Part shown: in pieces, positions 31,401 to 35,618 of the stretch | Layout of the letters: each line of letters opens with the position of its first letter | Position numbering within the stretch: position 1 is the stretch's first letter | Assembly: GCF_007641255.1 (NCBI RefSeq) | Contig: NZ_CP036259.1 | Span: forward strand, 1,364,001 to 1,428,000 | Direction of reading: 5' to 3' | Origin: Sporomusa termitida | Lineage (GTDB): Bacteria; Bacillota; Negativicutes; Sporomusales; Sporomusaceae | DNA: 64,000 nucleotides | Made by a program: the position numbers and the translations under genes | Notes under the pieces: generated by a model | Seen by the model: only the letters and a program-made list of their open reading frames with translations | Databases searched by the model: none | What the model was told of the DNA's origin: nothing

Positions 31401-32067
31401 CGTTGGTGGTGATGCACAGATTGGTTCCGCTGTCGCAGCGAGTGGAACAAAAAATAATATCAATCTTGTTGAACCACAGACGGTTCTTATTAATGGAGTA
31501 GCGACAGTTGTTGTTGGCTATGTATTATTGCAGGAAGGAACAAAATATTTATGCGATAAGGCTGGAACGGTTATAGCAACTTGGAATTCCGATTCTGATT
31601 CTTGGATAAGTAGCCCTCCTCCTACAGATACTTCTAGTGCTAATAGTCCCTTTAAATTGGATAATCCATTGAATCCTCTATCTCCAGGCAGTACGACAAT
31701 TGAAGGGGAATTACAAGCATCAGGTTCAACGACTATTCCATTCGGTGACCCAAACAATAGAACCAGTACGACGATTCCTCTAGTGCCACAGGATAATAAT
31801 CTAGTTATTTCATCTAGCTGGAACCAGGGAAGTTTTAACAATGCTGATAGTTCCCTTGAATGGCACTTTAATAAACATGGTGCCGAAGTTGGAGCGCAAG
31901 ATGTTGAACAATATGTTAGAAAAGCGGAGGCTTTCAAACAGAACTTGAGAGGTGCTAATTCATATCCTGTATACGGAGAAGTTCCAGGTGTAACAAGATA
32001 TGTAAAAAACGGAAGATATATTGATTTAGCTCCAGACGGAAGTATAGTATCTTTTGGTACACGATAA
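10402..32067 (+). CDS. giant TpsA exoprotein, CdiA/FhaB-like, with polymorphic toxin tail
   Basis: 7221-residue secreted adhesin/contact-dependent toxin. It has an atypical signal peptide (AIAWTTLAVYLTQPALA), then a TPS haemagglutination domain with NPNG at about 146. A beta-helical stalk follows to about 5260, largely made of 500-residue super-repeats. Then come a divergent AT-rich segment (about 5263-5433), seven 41-residue repeats (about 5486-5772), and a conserved block rich in YLVETNPKFANYKTF and RLGDGFYEQKLVREQ (about 5850-6000) known from the centre of CdiA proteins. FHA-2 repeats run to about 6810, then a pretoxin region ending in ASGTKNN (about 7020), then a variable toxin. AAGGAGG precedes ATG 10402. 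TpsB upstream is the exporter and the gene after it the likely immunity partner. The VENN motif of proteobacterial CdiA appears to be replaced by GTKNN. Confidence 0.9.
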   Translation: MKSPVTYIKSAKWKKAIAWTTLAVYLTQPALAAAQVTADASAAAQNRPVIEKSANGTEIVQIAAPSAAGVSRNQYLIFNIDAQGLVLNNAKIITQTQLAGYITGNPHLTGEAARIILNEVTGSGPSYLYGYTEIAGPKADLIIANPNGISGAGFGFINAGRTTLTTGTPVFGGSGSLEAFRVTRGQIAIAGAGLNAGGVDRVDLISRAVSVNAGLWAKDINVVTGANQVGYDKLTTQAIAGEGDRPAVALDVSALGGMYAGKIKLVGTEKGVGVNSQGVLAADSGDLMLSQTGKITLAGITSAAGNIDITASEGISGRGTIYAGENNKLSAGGVIENRGTIAAGKNTELSAAAIDSSGTLAAGTDSEGRLGAAGNLKLTASGNISAHGRNLAGENLTMTGAKLDLAGATSYAGQAARLKATGGSIDSSDARLESGGGLSLSAVDGISNQNGQIRSGGELQLAAQNLDNVKGQMSAGDKLAIEAQTIANQAGSMQSGGALAVKASGSVDNRGGQMEARSGLKLAAQAVNNQTGRLVSLDERGLSLTVQQGLDNRAGVIGGNGAADISAGQLDNAGGELTAQAELTVNVAAALDNDKGLLAAGSNLTLTAGSAANKTGQIMAGKNLNVTTGTLANSGAISAGQDVAAAIGQTVVNTGKIQAGSNINIQADGQITSSGAIAGGGNVALTAWSLDASGSLAAGATADGSMGTSGSLIIKAGGQIKATGQNLAGADLELSGTSIDLTGAATTAGGNIILKAAQGGLNNTGGTIAAGKEFSLQAAGSLINTDAALSAAQLTVSAAAIDNQRGLMKQSGSETVSISTGGRLDNRGGQIAVNADRFILATGSLDNRQGKISQAGAGLLNVQAGTQLDNQDGQIAANGEIHLTAGDLDNSRGEILAQRQLTVNTGGWQNHSGKLVGKQDIQITAQEIDNEQGLVEAGEGLTLQARTLVNDHGKITSLDATGLTVNVSRELTNSQGLIGGNGQVNIAAAAIDNSGGQLIAKQKQSITTGDRLTNTAGTISAGADLTIRQADGIIVNQQGLIAAGDYLSLAAGAADVSGGEFAAGSNLQISAGNLTGDKLLAGKDIDLKVQQDVGIRQKIEANGALTVNAKGKVVNDGAITAGKDISIASSVFNNQTGAAAKSGGKLAVSATAVENRGTLYGKQAVTVTAENEITSSATLASGGNLALQAGTIQSTGTLAAGLADDGAVESAGDLTINATGAVTATGRNLAGGDLVISGTDITLQGGQTQAGQSAQVIATAGDINNSGGSLAAQQELALAAKNKLVNDAGLSNAGQLQIAAQQISNRGGVLAQSGESDLKIITGELDNTGGQIAANSANLTLAAGTLTNSQGQIQHAGKGALAIAVDGKLDNATGEIVGNGGTTITAAAIDNTAGAIFAQRQLAMQAEQLTNRQGQISGNEKTELHAGVIDNSQGLLEAGSGLSVKARTLDNAGGKLASLGAAALTVEVSGKLSNAAGLIGGNGAVSVAAAEIDNTDGQVSARTDLAVATGNGLNNTGGALAAGHDLTVAQASGILANEEGTMQAGNNLTLAAKAADIAGGSLVAGQAVDIAAGSLTVNQLQAGGDVQISTLKDFANKEQVQANGHLRVKAGGKLINTGAMTGLNSVSITAAAVENAAAAAIKSDGNLYIDGTNVDNRGTIYARQAVNVAVADKLSSDGAIAGGEDVALSGKSVASTGTLAAGLNSDGSLGAAGNLTVTAGEQITAQGQNLSGSHLVLQGASVDLSGANTRSGQSASITATVGDIVTSGGALSATETLHISASGRLTNEAAELKADRLTLTAAAISNRGGTIAQSGQENLALSTGELDNTGGQIAANSRNLTIAAEQITNRQGVIQHAGTGRLSVEAGGEFDNAGGQVAGNGETTITAASLDNSEGVIFAQRQLAIRASQLNNRQGQIVGSQVVEVSAAVDNAGGLMEAGDGLSVSAQILNNDGGKLTSLGAGGLVVDVSGKLSNVSGVIGGNGAVSVSADSIDNTDGKLSTKTDLTVDNASGLNNRDGVLAAGQDLTVTQTSGVLDNNAGTLQAGNNLHIAADGANITGGSLAAGQTAGIRAKNLTVAGLQAGADIDVRTEQDFVNQGQIQANGELSVAAGGKVTNTGSVEGLDKINVTGTVVANETGAAIKSGAALAVTGGNVDNQGLLYGRQAVKVVAADHLTTTGTIAGGEDVVLSGKSVVSAGTLAAGLHSDGSVGNTGNLRVTATKEILATGQNVAGADLVLQGGQVDLSGASTQAGQSVQVAASAGDIKHNDASLTAQGQVRLAAQGAVVNDGAVVKAAQLAIESHGLSNRSGVLAQYGQEELTITTGELDNTGGQIAANGEQLTIVAGKVNNSQGVIQHAGAGTLAVQAGAEFDNTAGQVVSNGQASLVAASLDNTEGIIFAQRQLAIQASQLNNRQGQIVGKQAVTVSAAIDNAGGLLEAGDGLSVSAQTLSNDGGKLTSLGAGGLVVDVSGKLSNAAGLIGGNGAVSVSAETLDNTSGQMSARTDLTVASASGLTNRDGVLAAGRDLTVTQASGVVDNNAGTLQAGNNLLMAAKGADISGGSLLAGQTADISARNLTVDILQADADVKVKTEQEFTNRGQVQANGELSVAAGGQAINSGNIIGLEQVSVTGAAVANESGAAIKSGGALAVSGQNVDNQGMLYGRQAVTVAAGDNLTTSGTIAGSEDVAINGKSIASTGTLAAGLNNDGSIGAVGNLTVTAGEQVTAQGDNLSGSHLVLQGASVDLSGANTWSGQSASITATAGDVITSRGAVGAQETLHISSAGRLNNDAAELKAARLTLEAAAISNRGGTIAQSGQEELTISTGELDNTGGQIAANSQNLSIAAEQITNRQGVIQHAGTGRLSVEAGGEFDNAGGQVVGNGETTVTAASLDNSEGVIFAQRQLAIRASQLSNREGQIVGKQAVAVNAAVDNAGGLVEAGNGLSVSAQTLNNDGGELTSLTTGGLTVAVSGRLSNVSGVIGGNGSVSVSAETIDNTDGQMSAMIDLTVDSASGLDNTDGVLAAGRDLAVKQAGGVIDNSDGTMQAGNTFTLTASEADVFHGRLLAGQTADISARNLTVDVLQAVADVRVKTKQDFANQGQVQANGELSVAAGGQATNSGSMVGLEQVSVTGAAVANESGAAIKSGGALTVSGGNVDNQGMLYGRQAVTVATEDNLTTTGTIAGGADVALSGKNVASTGTLAAGLNSDGSLGNTGNLTVTATKEVTATGQNLAGADLILQGGRVDLSGASTQAGQSVQVKATAGDIKHSNASLTAQGQVSLAAQGTVVNDGAVVKAAQLAIEAQGISNRSGVLAQYGQEELTITTGELDNTGGQIAANSRNLTIAAEQITNRQGVIQHAGTGRLSVEAGGEFDNAGGQVVGNGETTVTAASLDNSEGVIFAQRQLAIRASQLSNRQGQIVGKQAVAISAAVDNAGGLVEAGNGLSVSAQTLNNDGGKLTSLGAGGLVVDVSGQLSNAAGLIGGNGTVSVSAETIDNTSGQMSGKTDLTVASASGLTNRDGVLAAGRDLTVTLESGVVDNNAGTLQAGNNLHMAAKGANISGGSLVAGQTADIRAKNLTVAGLQAGADIEVRTEQDFVNQGQVQANGELRVAAGGQVTNSGSMVGLEQVTVNGAAVANESGAAIKSGGALAVSGGNVDNQGTLYAQETVTVAAQEQLTTSGTIAGGEDVALSGKSVTSAGMLAAGLNSDGSLGNTGNLTVMATKEVTVTGQNLAGADLSLQGGRVDLSGASSQAGQSVQVKATNGDIVTSGGMVTAQDKLTLAATGNLINDEAVVKAAQLTLEAQKISNRGGVLAQFGLADLAIITGELDNTDGQIAANSQNLSIEAGTLDNSGGNIQHAGTDKLSIQAESKFDNAGGQVVGNGETTIAAASLDNSEGVIFAQRQLAIRASQLSNRQGQIVGKQAVAISAAVDNAGGLVEAGNGLSINAQTLNNNEGKLTSLGAGGLVVDVSGQLSNAAGLIGGNGTVSVSAETIDNTSGQMSGKTDLTVASASGLTNRDGVLAAGRDLTVTQASGVVDNNAGTLQAGNNLHMAAKGANISGGSLVAGQTADIRAKNLTVAGLQAGADIEVRTEQEFVNQGQVQANGELSIAAGGQVTNSGNMVGLEQVSVTGNAVANESGAAIKSGGALAVSGGNVDNQGTLYAQETVTVAAQEQLTTSGTIAGGEDVALSGNQVASTGTLVAGLNSDGSVGPAGKLTLTAMEQVTATGQNLAGADLVLQGGRVDLSGASSQAGQSVQVKATAGDIKHSNASLTAQGQVSLAAQGVVVNDGSVVKAAQLAIESHGLSNRSGVLAQYGQEELAITTGELDNTGGQIAANSRNLTIAAEQITNRQGVIQHAGTGRLSVEAGGEFDNAGGQVVGNGEITITAASLDNSEGVIFAQRQLAIRASQLSNRQGQIVGKQAVAINAAVDNAGGLVEAGNGLSVSAQTLNNDGGKLTSLGAGGLVVNVSGQLSNAAGLIGGNGAVSVSAETLDNTSGQMSAKTDLTVASASGLTNRDGVLAAGRDLAVTQASGVVDNNAGTLQAGNNLHIAAKGANISGGSLVAGQTADIRAKNLTVAGLQAGADIEVRTEQDFVNQGQVQANGELRVAAGGQVTNSGNMVGLEQVSVTGNAVANESGAAIKSGGALAVSGGNVDNQGTLYAQETVTVAAQEQLTTSGTIAGGEDVALSGKSVTSTGTLAAGLTSSSAVGSSGNLTVTASQQVTASGQNLAGGNLAMAGTGVNLSGGNTYAGQAASITATAGGVETSGGTLAAQETLTIKAKTKLSNEQAVIKANQLSLTAGAIDNRGGLLAQYGQGDLDISTASLDNRGGQLAANSHNLTLNVNQLTNSQGQIQHAGTGRLTVNASGQLANDDGQLVGNGILDLSANQIDNRQGTISAQGDVTAQAVGFDNQAGVLVSSASVSLETNNALLNQSGTVEAGQGLTIAAGALNNDGGKLTSLDQSGLTINVQQGLNNRQGLIGGNGAANIRAKTLDNRAGQVVSAASLDLVAAGGINNEAGKLAAGQDVTLVQPEADFNNRQGTVEAGRNLSLQAETIANLQGKLAANTDTSLSFTALSGAGNISAGRNLGLNISGDFTNAQSNTWQAVNDLTLNASGTVTNSGALEAGGSLSVSGQQVSNSAGASMVANDQLNVTAAETVLNRGSLFGDTVKVTANNIINESNTAAIAATDSVKLYAGEAINNQDGALIYSMGDIDIAGSETKSNGVYAVRAKTLTNQSANIESDGDIAIYADDVVNKKSVFEVEQTVVSDEWYPLEDGGRYEFVKDMLGFDINSFFTELQVRESKLQRFYEGEYGIFRPRRADYLLFLGQSGTTTTIFKDSSVGKIIAGQNLVLQTNNTLNDNSWLLAGQNLLSSGSVTNQAVSGSSGTVNHYALVYVEDYFDDLDQVFITIKVNDLYNEVAEDEAALESITTARFGGGQQVVIDGMSVSNVTVTPGGSVGPVKTINSSGKTGNATKVQTDGKIVNTGVNTSVSGAAVQGPAVGSITGSSQTGGASVVKATAGDAVNTGIHTGVSGTTIQGPSVDAITGAGQSSGASAVEAAAGNAVNTGIHTGVSGTTVQVPSVDAIASAGQSSGASVVEAAAGNSINTGIHTGVSGTTVQGPTVSAITGSSQNNGSGAVEAASGNAVNTDIHTGVSGTNIQGPAVDAITSAGQSSGANTVEATGGNGVSTGIHTSVRGTTIQGPAVDTITNAGQTSGASVVEAASDTAINTGVETGISSTTVQGPAMDNISRSGQPDPAAAVETGSGSNHGAMIDTSVPIAQPAAQPAGVTAHTTASGVSQVTPTPAGGQGAAGSVDPAAIAALLPAAQTAEVKAPQTNGGSTITLPQNGLYTVKTDPTAQYLVETNPKFANYKTFISSDFLLDKLNYDPAAVMKRLGDGFYEQKLVREQITDLTGRVYLNGYDSADAQYQALLQNGAALAGSLNLTIGTALTAKQQAALNQDIVWLVEQEVEGQKVLVPVVYLSVLHEGDLTPSGAIISADNVQINVSGAVTNTGTIQALESVKIGAANVSNIGGTIDGGQLNQINASQDILNLSGSISGADVSLIAGGNITSQTYSTVNENPYLSQTILGKTATITTDSSLTVNAGQDLNLLGTDINAGTNIDLSAQHINVGVVTDTDRLNLFKATETVTNLGTTITAGGNLSLQSGQDMNIQAAELKAGSDLTLIAGDSLTLGAVADTSTSGYNLNAYNFNSQSTVTQQLTTLDAGSNLKLSAGDDLTLTGVQAAGTTITALSGGDLTLNSVTDSSFSDIATGSSRNYQRNMTYDETVIGTNLVATEEIRLSAADSITISASSAISEQGGINLTAGQDITIEAVTGQHEALTEAKKTKSGFLSKKTTTTRDYALLNEVVGSMISGETVDMTSGNDLTVSASNIVSTNDLNLTAGNDLTITSLAETGAEDHYKKTKKSGLFSGGGLSFTIGSKSEKLTVQEQTLAEIGSTIGSIAGDVTLTAGNQFSSAGAILSAGLDLDITGKKVAIDNTLDIYDSTTKYEVKQSGLSVSFGGNIINKGMDAVNNIERANQVADERLQALYAYKAYEDLKDLNKVQDLKEEDLKQDIKVSVSIGSSKSSSEQTVHIETVNPANISAGNTVTITATAGDVNLTGTKIDAQDITIKAVGDINLKAAQNQQQVQSDSKSSAWGAGLELGTGIFGSYQQGRSNENASTTTHSGSSLIAADTITLVSGQDTNLIGSQVEGAKVVAVIGADLNIASLQDIDNYSANSKNTGIRVGIGSGITGSFSKGQTNSAYQSVTEQAGIYVGKDGFNIEVGGNTDLKGAVIASDATPDKNILSTETLTYSDIQNHAEYSASSTGFSFDIKGKIPISPTPGMPVSGDGSSTTKSAIEAGATITITGNQTQDLSGLSRDTGNSLNVLGKIFDKKTVQEKQELANLFGEVAYNEIHRLSVRNGWAEGGPEKEALHAIVAGFMAQLAGGNFASGAAAGALNEALAVQLLNIKDPGLREVASAIIGAAAAKAVGGDAQIGSAVAASGTKNNINLVEPQTVLINGVATVVVGYVLLQEGTKYLCDKAGTVIATWNSDSDSWISSPPPTDTSSANSPFKLDNPLNPLSPGSTTIEGELQASGSTTIPFGDPNNRTSTTIPLVPQDNNLVISSSWNQGSFNNADSSLEWHFNKHGAEVGAQDVEQYVRKAEAFKQNLRGANSYPVYGEVPGVTRYVKNGRYIDLAPDGSIVSFGTR
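13207..25215 (+). repeat. 1500-bp (500-residue) tandem super-repeats inside tpsA
   Basis: The anchor codons for EAG in the -DNAGGLVEAG- segment occur at 13207, 14710, 16210, 17710, 19210, 20710, 22210, 23710 and 25216. Spacing is exactly 1500 bases for six successive intervals and 1503 or 1506 at the edges. Some 60-base blocks are identical between copies, for example those at 15961, 18961 and 23461, while the copy at 17461 differs there, so copies are mosaic. Each super-repeat consists of about twenty-residue beta-helix coils. An earlier, shorter relative (anchor 11944) begins the series. Confidence 0.9.
26190..26700 (+). other. AT-rich non-repetitive segment of TpsA, candidate receptor-binding region
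   Basis: Within tpsA the smooth GC-rich repeat DNA gives way to markedly AT-richer sequence. It encodes aromatic and charged residues (SDEWYPLEDGGRYEF, RFYEGEYGIFRPRRADYLLF, HYALVYVEDYFDD) unlike the coil repeats. It lies between the FHA-1-like stalk and the conserved central block, the position of the receptor-binding domain in characterised CdiA proteins. The receptor function is inferred from position and variability only. Confidence 0.5.
26857..27717 (+). repeat. seven tandem 123-bp repeats (41 residues) in tpsA
   Basis: Seven in-register units with consensus beginning VNTGIHTGVSGTTIQGP and continuing xVDAITxAGQSSGASxVEAA. Unit starts are 123 bases apart (26857, 26980 and so on). The first and last units are the most diverged, as expected for array growth in the middle. 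They link the AT-rich segment to the conserved central block and may act as a flexible or length-variable spacer. Confidence 0.88.
30823..32067 (+). other. pretoxin and C-terminal toxin region of TpsA, horizontally replaced
   Basis: From about 30823 codon use becomes clearly AT-rich compared with the upstream FHA-2 region, and near-identity with the orphan copy ends at the same point. The region encodes a helical pretoxin segment ending SGTKNN (31441-31458), then a glycine/valine hydrophobic stretch, a Ser/Pro/Thr linker, and a terminal domain with WHFNKHGAEVG, YVRKAEAFK and a closing DGSIVSFGTR. The last 70 residues resemble BECR-fold (barnase/EndoU/colicin E5/RelE-like) ribonuclease tails common in polymorphic toxins. 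The fold assignment is inference. Confidence 0.6.
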
Positions 32068-32080
32068 GGAGTGAGTAGAA

Positions 32081-32401
32081 ATGGGAGACTGGAAAACAAT
32101 TAATATCCAAGGAATAGCGTTCATTGAAAAATGTGTTGCTGAGTTCAATGTTGGAGAGCTTGTAAAAACCCCTTATTCAAAATTCAAAGTAAAAATCTTT
32201 GAGAAAAAAGATGGAACATATGTAGGTTTTACTAATCTTCAATTGAAAGACGAAGATAATATTCCGTATGCAGGGGTAGGTCATGGGGAAACAATAGAAA
32301 CAGCACTCGAAGATACAATAAAATACTTTTTAAATATGATTAATAATAAAAGAGACTTATCTAATGATGATTTTGAGTGTGTTGATTCGTATGATTTTTA
32401 G
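32081..32401 (+). CDS. probable immunity protein for the TpsA toxin
   Basis: 106-residue acidic protein starting 13 bases after tpsA, with AAGGAGTG before ATG 32081. The second half, YAGVGHGETIETALEDTIKYFLNMI, has the GETIEEAL-DTI-F pattern seen in small immunity proteins paired with BECR-type CDI toxins. AT-rich like the toxin tail. Position, size and composition support toxin neutralisation in the producing cell. No enzymatic motif is visible. Confidence 0.7.
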   Translation: MGDWKTINIQGIAFIEKCVAEFNVGELVKTPYSKFKVKIFEKKDGTYVGFTNLQLKDEDNIPYAGVGHGETIETALEDTIKYFLNMINNKRDLSNDDFECVDSYDF

Positions 32402-32494
32402 ATGAAAAGATAAACTTCATGTTCCAAAAGAGAAAAGGTCAGTGGACGTAAAAAGGGCTTGTTGACAAAAGGGTAGTAGATGAACCATATTGGC

Positions 32495-33108
32495 CTACGC
32501 GGACAGATTAAATGGCGAGTTTCTTCTGATCTCATAGCATAGCGGCGAAATGCCACCCAAAGCACTATGCCTTCTTCGGGTATTGTAATAGCTGATCCAG
32601 GCCTCGATACTGGCCGCAGCCTGTCCTTGCGTAGCAAAGGACCGTTTTTTAACATGCTCCACTTTTAAAAGCCGGAAGAAGGATTCCATCGGGGCGTTAT
32701 CATAGGGATTGCCTTTCCGACTCATACTGCCAAGGATGTTATGTTCTTTCAGCAAGTCTTTATACTTGTGCGATGTATATTGACTGCCCCTGTCGGAGTG
32801 ATGGATGAGACCTTCAGCAGGTTTTTCTTTTTCAATGGCCATTCTAAGCGCTTTACAGGCAAGGTCTGCTGTAGGGCGATTGCCCAGAGCCCAGCCAACT
32901 ATTTTGCGTCTGGCTAAATCTAAGACACAGCTAAATAACACCACTGACCACCCACACGGATGTAGGTGATGTCAGCCAGCCACACTCTGTTTATTTCTTG
33001 CACCTCAAAGTTTTGATTTAAGGTTGTCAAAGGCTTGTTCGTTTGGGTCAGCTTTGGTGGTTTGCGGCGTCCCCCGTTCAATAGACAGAAAAAGCACAAG
33101 GATAACAT
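32495..33108 (-). pseudogene. IS3-family OrfB transposase remnant (frameshifted, 5' deleted)
   Basis: The minus strand encodes the catalytic half of an IS3-family DDE transposase in two overlapping frames. INRVWLADITYIRVGGQWCYLAV (33108 downward) joins, after a frameshift near 32940, to LDLARRKIVGWALGNRP, then HHSDRGSQYTS and NPYDNAPMESFF with the final catalytic glutamate. The N-terminal helix-turn-helix part and OrfA are missing. The insertion lies beside an 18-base tract, 32437-32454, identical to the terminator stem after the second immunity gene. Confidence 0.85.
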
Positions 33109-33142
33109 AGTTTTTCACAGGATAGCTTACTATTTCGCTGAT

Positions 33143-33478
33143 TTAAGCAGCCATAGCCAACAAATAGTACTCTTCGGGAGTTCGGTATCCATTGGTGGCA
33201 TGAATTCGTTGCCGGTTATAAAAGATTTCCACATATTCAAATACGGCGGCCCTGGCCTGTTCGCGGGTCTGAAACCGTTGCCCGATCAGCCATTCATATT
33301 TCATCTTGCCCCAAAATGCCTCCATTGGTGCGTTGTCCCAACAGTTGCCCTTCCTGGACATGCTGCAAATAAATCCGCGCTCTTTGAGTACATCCTGATA
33401 ATCCTTAGAGCAATACTGGCTGCCACGATCGGAGTGAATGAGTACGCCGTGGGGCGGCCGAGCTCGCTTGTGACTCAA
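33143..33478 (-). pseudogene. second IS3-family OrfB fragment (different subgroup)
   Basis: C-terminal 110 residues of another IS3-type transposase on the minus strand: HGVLIHSDRGSQYCSK, GNCWDNAPMEAFWGKMK and a YN-RRIH-like end (FYNRQRIHATNGYRTPEEY). It lacks everything before the second catalytic aspartate. Sequence differs from the neighbouring fragment, so it is a separate insertion. Its 5' side abuts two facing IS1182-type end motifs at 33473-33500. Confidence 0.85.
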
Positions 33479-33511
33479 GGGGACGGTTCTCTTGAGTCAT
33501 TTGTTCTTCTA

Positions 33512-35607
33512 CAGCCTGCAGTCCAGCCAGGACATGAAGACCTGAAACAAGCTATTAAGGTAAGCGTAAGCATAGGCAGCAGCAAAAGCAGTTCCGAGCA
33601 GACCGTTCATATCAGCGCCGGGAATACGGTAACCATAATGGCAAACGCCGGTAATGTGAACCTTACAGGCACAAAAATAGACGCCCAGGATATCACGATC
33701 AAAGCGGTTGGTGATATCAACCTGAAGGCCGCCCAGAATCAGCAGCAGGTACAAAGCGACAGTAAAAGCTCCGCCTGGGGCGCAGGCCTTGAGTTAGGCA
33801 CCGGCATCTTCGGCAGCTATCAACAAGGCCGCAGCAATGAAAACGCCAGTACAACCACCCACAGCGGCAGCAGCTTAATCGCGGCAGATACAATCACCCT
33901 GGTTTCGGGACAAGACACCAACCTCATTGGCTCGCAGGTCGAGGGGGCCAAAGTAGTCGCCGTAATTGGCGCCGACCTCAATATCGCCAGCTTGCAGGAT
34001 ATTGACAACTACAGCGCGAACAGCAAAAATACTGGAATACGCGTTGGTATTGGCAGCGGCATAACCGGCTCCTTCAGTAAAGGCCAAACAAATTCCGCTT
34101 ATCAAAGCGTGACCGAGCAGGCCGGAATCTACGTAGGCAAAGACGGCTTCAACATTGAAGTCGGCGGCAACACCGACCTGAAGGGTGCGGTCATTGCCAG
34201 CGAGGCCACGGCGGATAAGAATAAGCTCAGTACCGATACGCTGACCTTTAGCGATATTGAGAATAAGGCCGAGTACAGCGCCAGCAGTACAGGAGTAAAT
34301 CTGGATACCAGAAAAACGGCAGATACAAAAGATGCTGGATACACTCCCAATATTGGTGTAAAAGTGTCCGATGATGCCGACAGCACGACGACATCAGCCA
34401 TAGCGGCAGGAACCATTGAAATACGGAGTAATCCGAATCAGGATGTAAGTGGATTAAGTCGCGATACAGCTAATTCCCTGAATGCCTTGGGTAAAATATT
34501 TGATAAGAAGACTGTGGAAGAGCAGCAGGAACTGGCGCAGTTGTTTGGCGAGCTAGCCTATGAGCAAGTCCATAAAATCAGTAAGGACAATGGCTGGGAT
34601 GAAAGCAGTCCTCAAAAGATAGCTTTACATGCTTTTGTTGGAGCAGTAATGGCTGATCTTGGAGGTGGGGATGCTTTATCCGGTGCTGCCGGCGCTGGAG
34701 TCAATGAAGCTGTACAAAAAGAATTAGCCAAAATATTCAAAGATAATCCTGATCTTCATCAATGGGCAAGTGCGATTATTGGCGCTGCTGCTGCGACAGT
34801 AGTAGGTGGCGATGCACAAACTGGCGGATCAACTGCAGCTAGTGGAACAAAAAATAATTTCCTCTCTGATTGGCAGAAGGAACAAAGAGAGCAAGCGATA
34901 AAAGATAAAGACTGGGAGACAGTAGCCTATTGGGATGCTATCGATAAAGCTCAAGACTTAGCGATTTACGATTTGGGGCTATATGGAGTGAATTTAAATG
35001 CTCCAGAGAATTCTGGTTTATTGCAAACAGTATCCAAACTGGGACAAGAAATAGCAGCAAGTCCTGATTTTCAGGGTTCACTTCTATCAAATGCTCCAAG
35101 TGTAGATTCCTCAACGTTAATAGCAGCAGGCGTTATAGGAACGGCTGTAGTTGTAGCAGGGGTTACATTATATAAATATAATGGTGTTTGGGTAAAAGTT
35201 GCTGGGTCAAGCACGGGAACTGCAGTAGTGACATTAAAATCACCGGAGCTTCTTAATGAATTGTCTCAAAGTGGGGCTAAGTATACAGCGGAGAATATTG
35301 TAGCGATAGAACCGCAAATGGTCAATTAGTTTGGTTGGAAACAGGAAGCACTGGAAGTAGAGGGGCGGGATTATTACACATTCTGGAGAAGCATGCAAGT
35401 GATTTTGTGGCTAAAGGTATTGAGAGTAATCAAATACCAGAGTTTATTATAACGGCATTAAGTAAGGGACGAATTGTTGGTTATCAAGGTCAGGGAACTG
35501 GAAGGCCAATATATGAAGTCATTTATCATGGTGTAAAGCAACAGGTTGCAATTACTGTGGGAAATAATGGTTTTATTGTAGGTGCAAATCCAACAACATT
35601 ACCATAG
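33512..35607 (+). pseudogene. orphan (displaced) TpsA C-terminal toxin module, frameshifted
   Basis: Lacks signal peptide, TPS domain and start. It opens with 27 bases matching tpsA 28902-28928, then jumps to sequence matching tpsA from 30130. It keeps near-identity over about 590 bases (33614-34204 against 30232-30822), apart from a 24-base in-frame deletion. A pretoxin region follows with LFGELAYEQVHKIS and SGTKNN (34840-34857), then a different toxin. The frame ends at TAG 35327-35329. Shifting one base continues as NGQLVWLETGSTGSRGAG, then HILEKHASDF and VGYQGQGTGRPIYEV, ending 35607: a BECR-like toxin fold. A single indel near 35311 therefore separates the toxin domain from its carrier. 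The 33035-33511 part of the long open frame is antisense IS3 DNA. Confidence 0.82.
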
Positions 35608-35618
35608 GGGAGTGCAGA

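Noticed and set aside
33035-33511. N-terminal part of the long plus-strand frame leading into the orphan toxin
   Set aside because: It is the antisense of IS3 transposase DNA; it has no start signal and no protein-like sequence.
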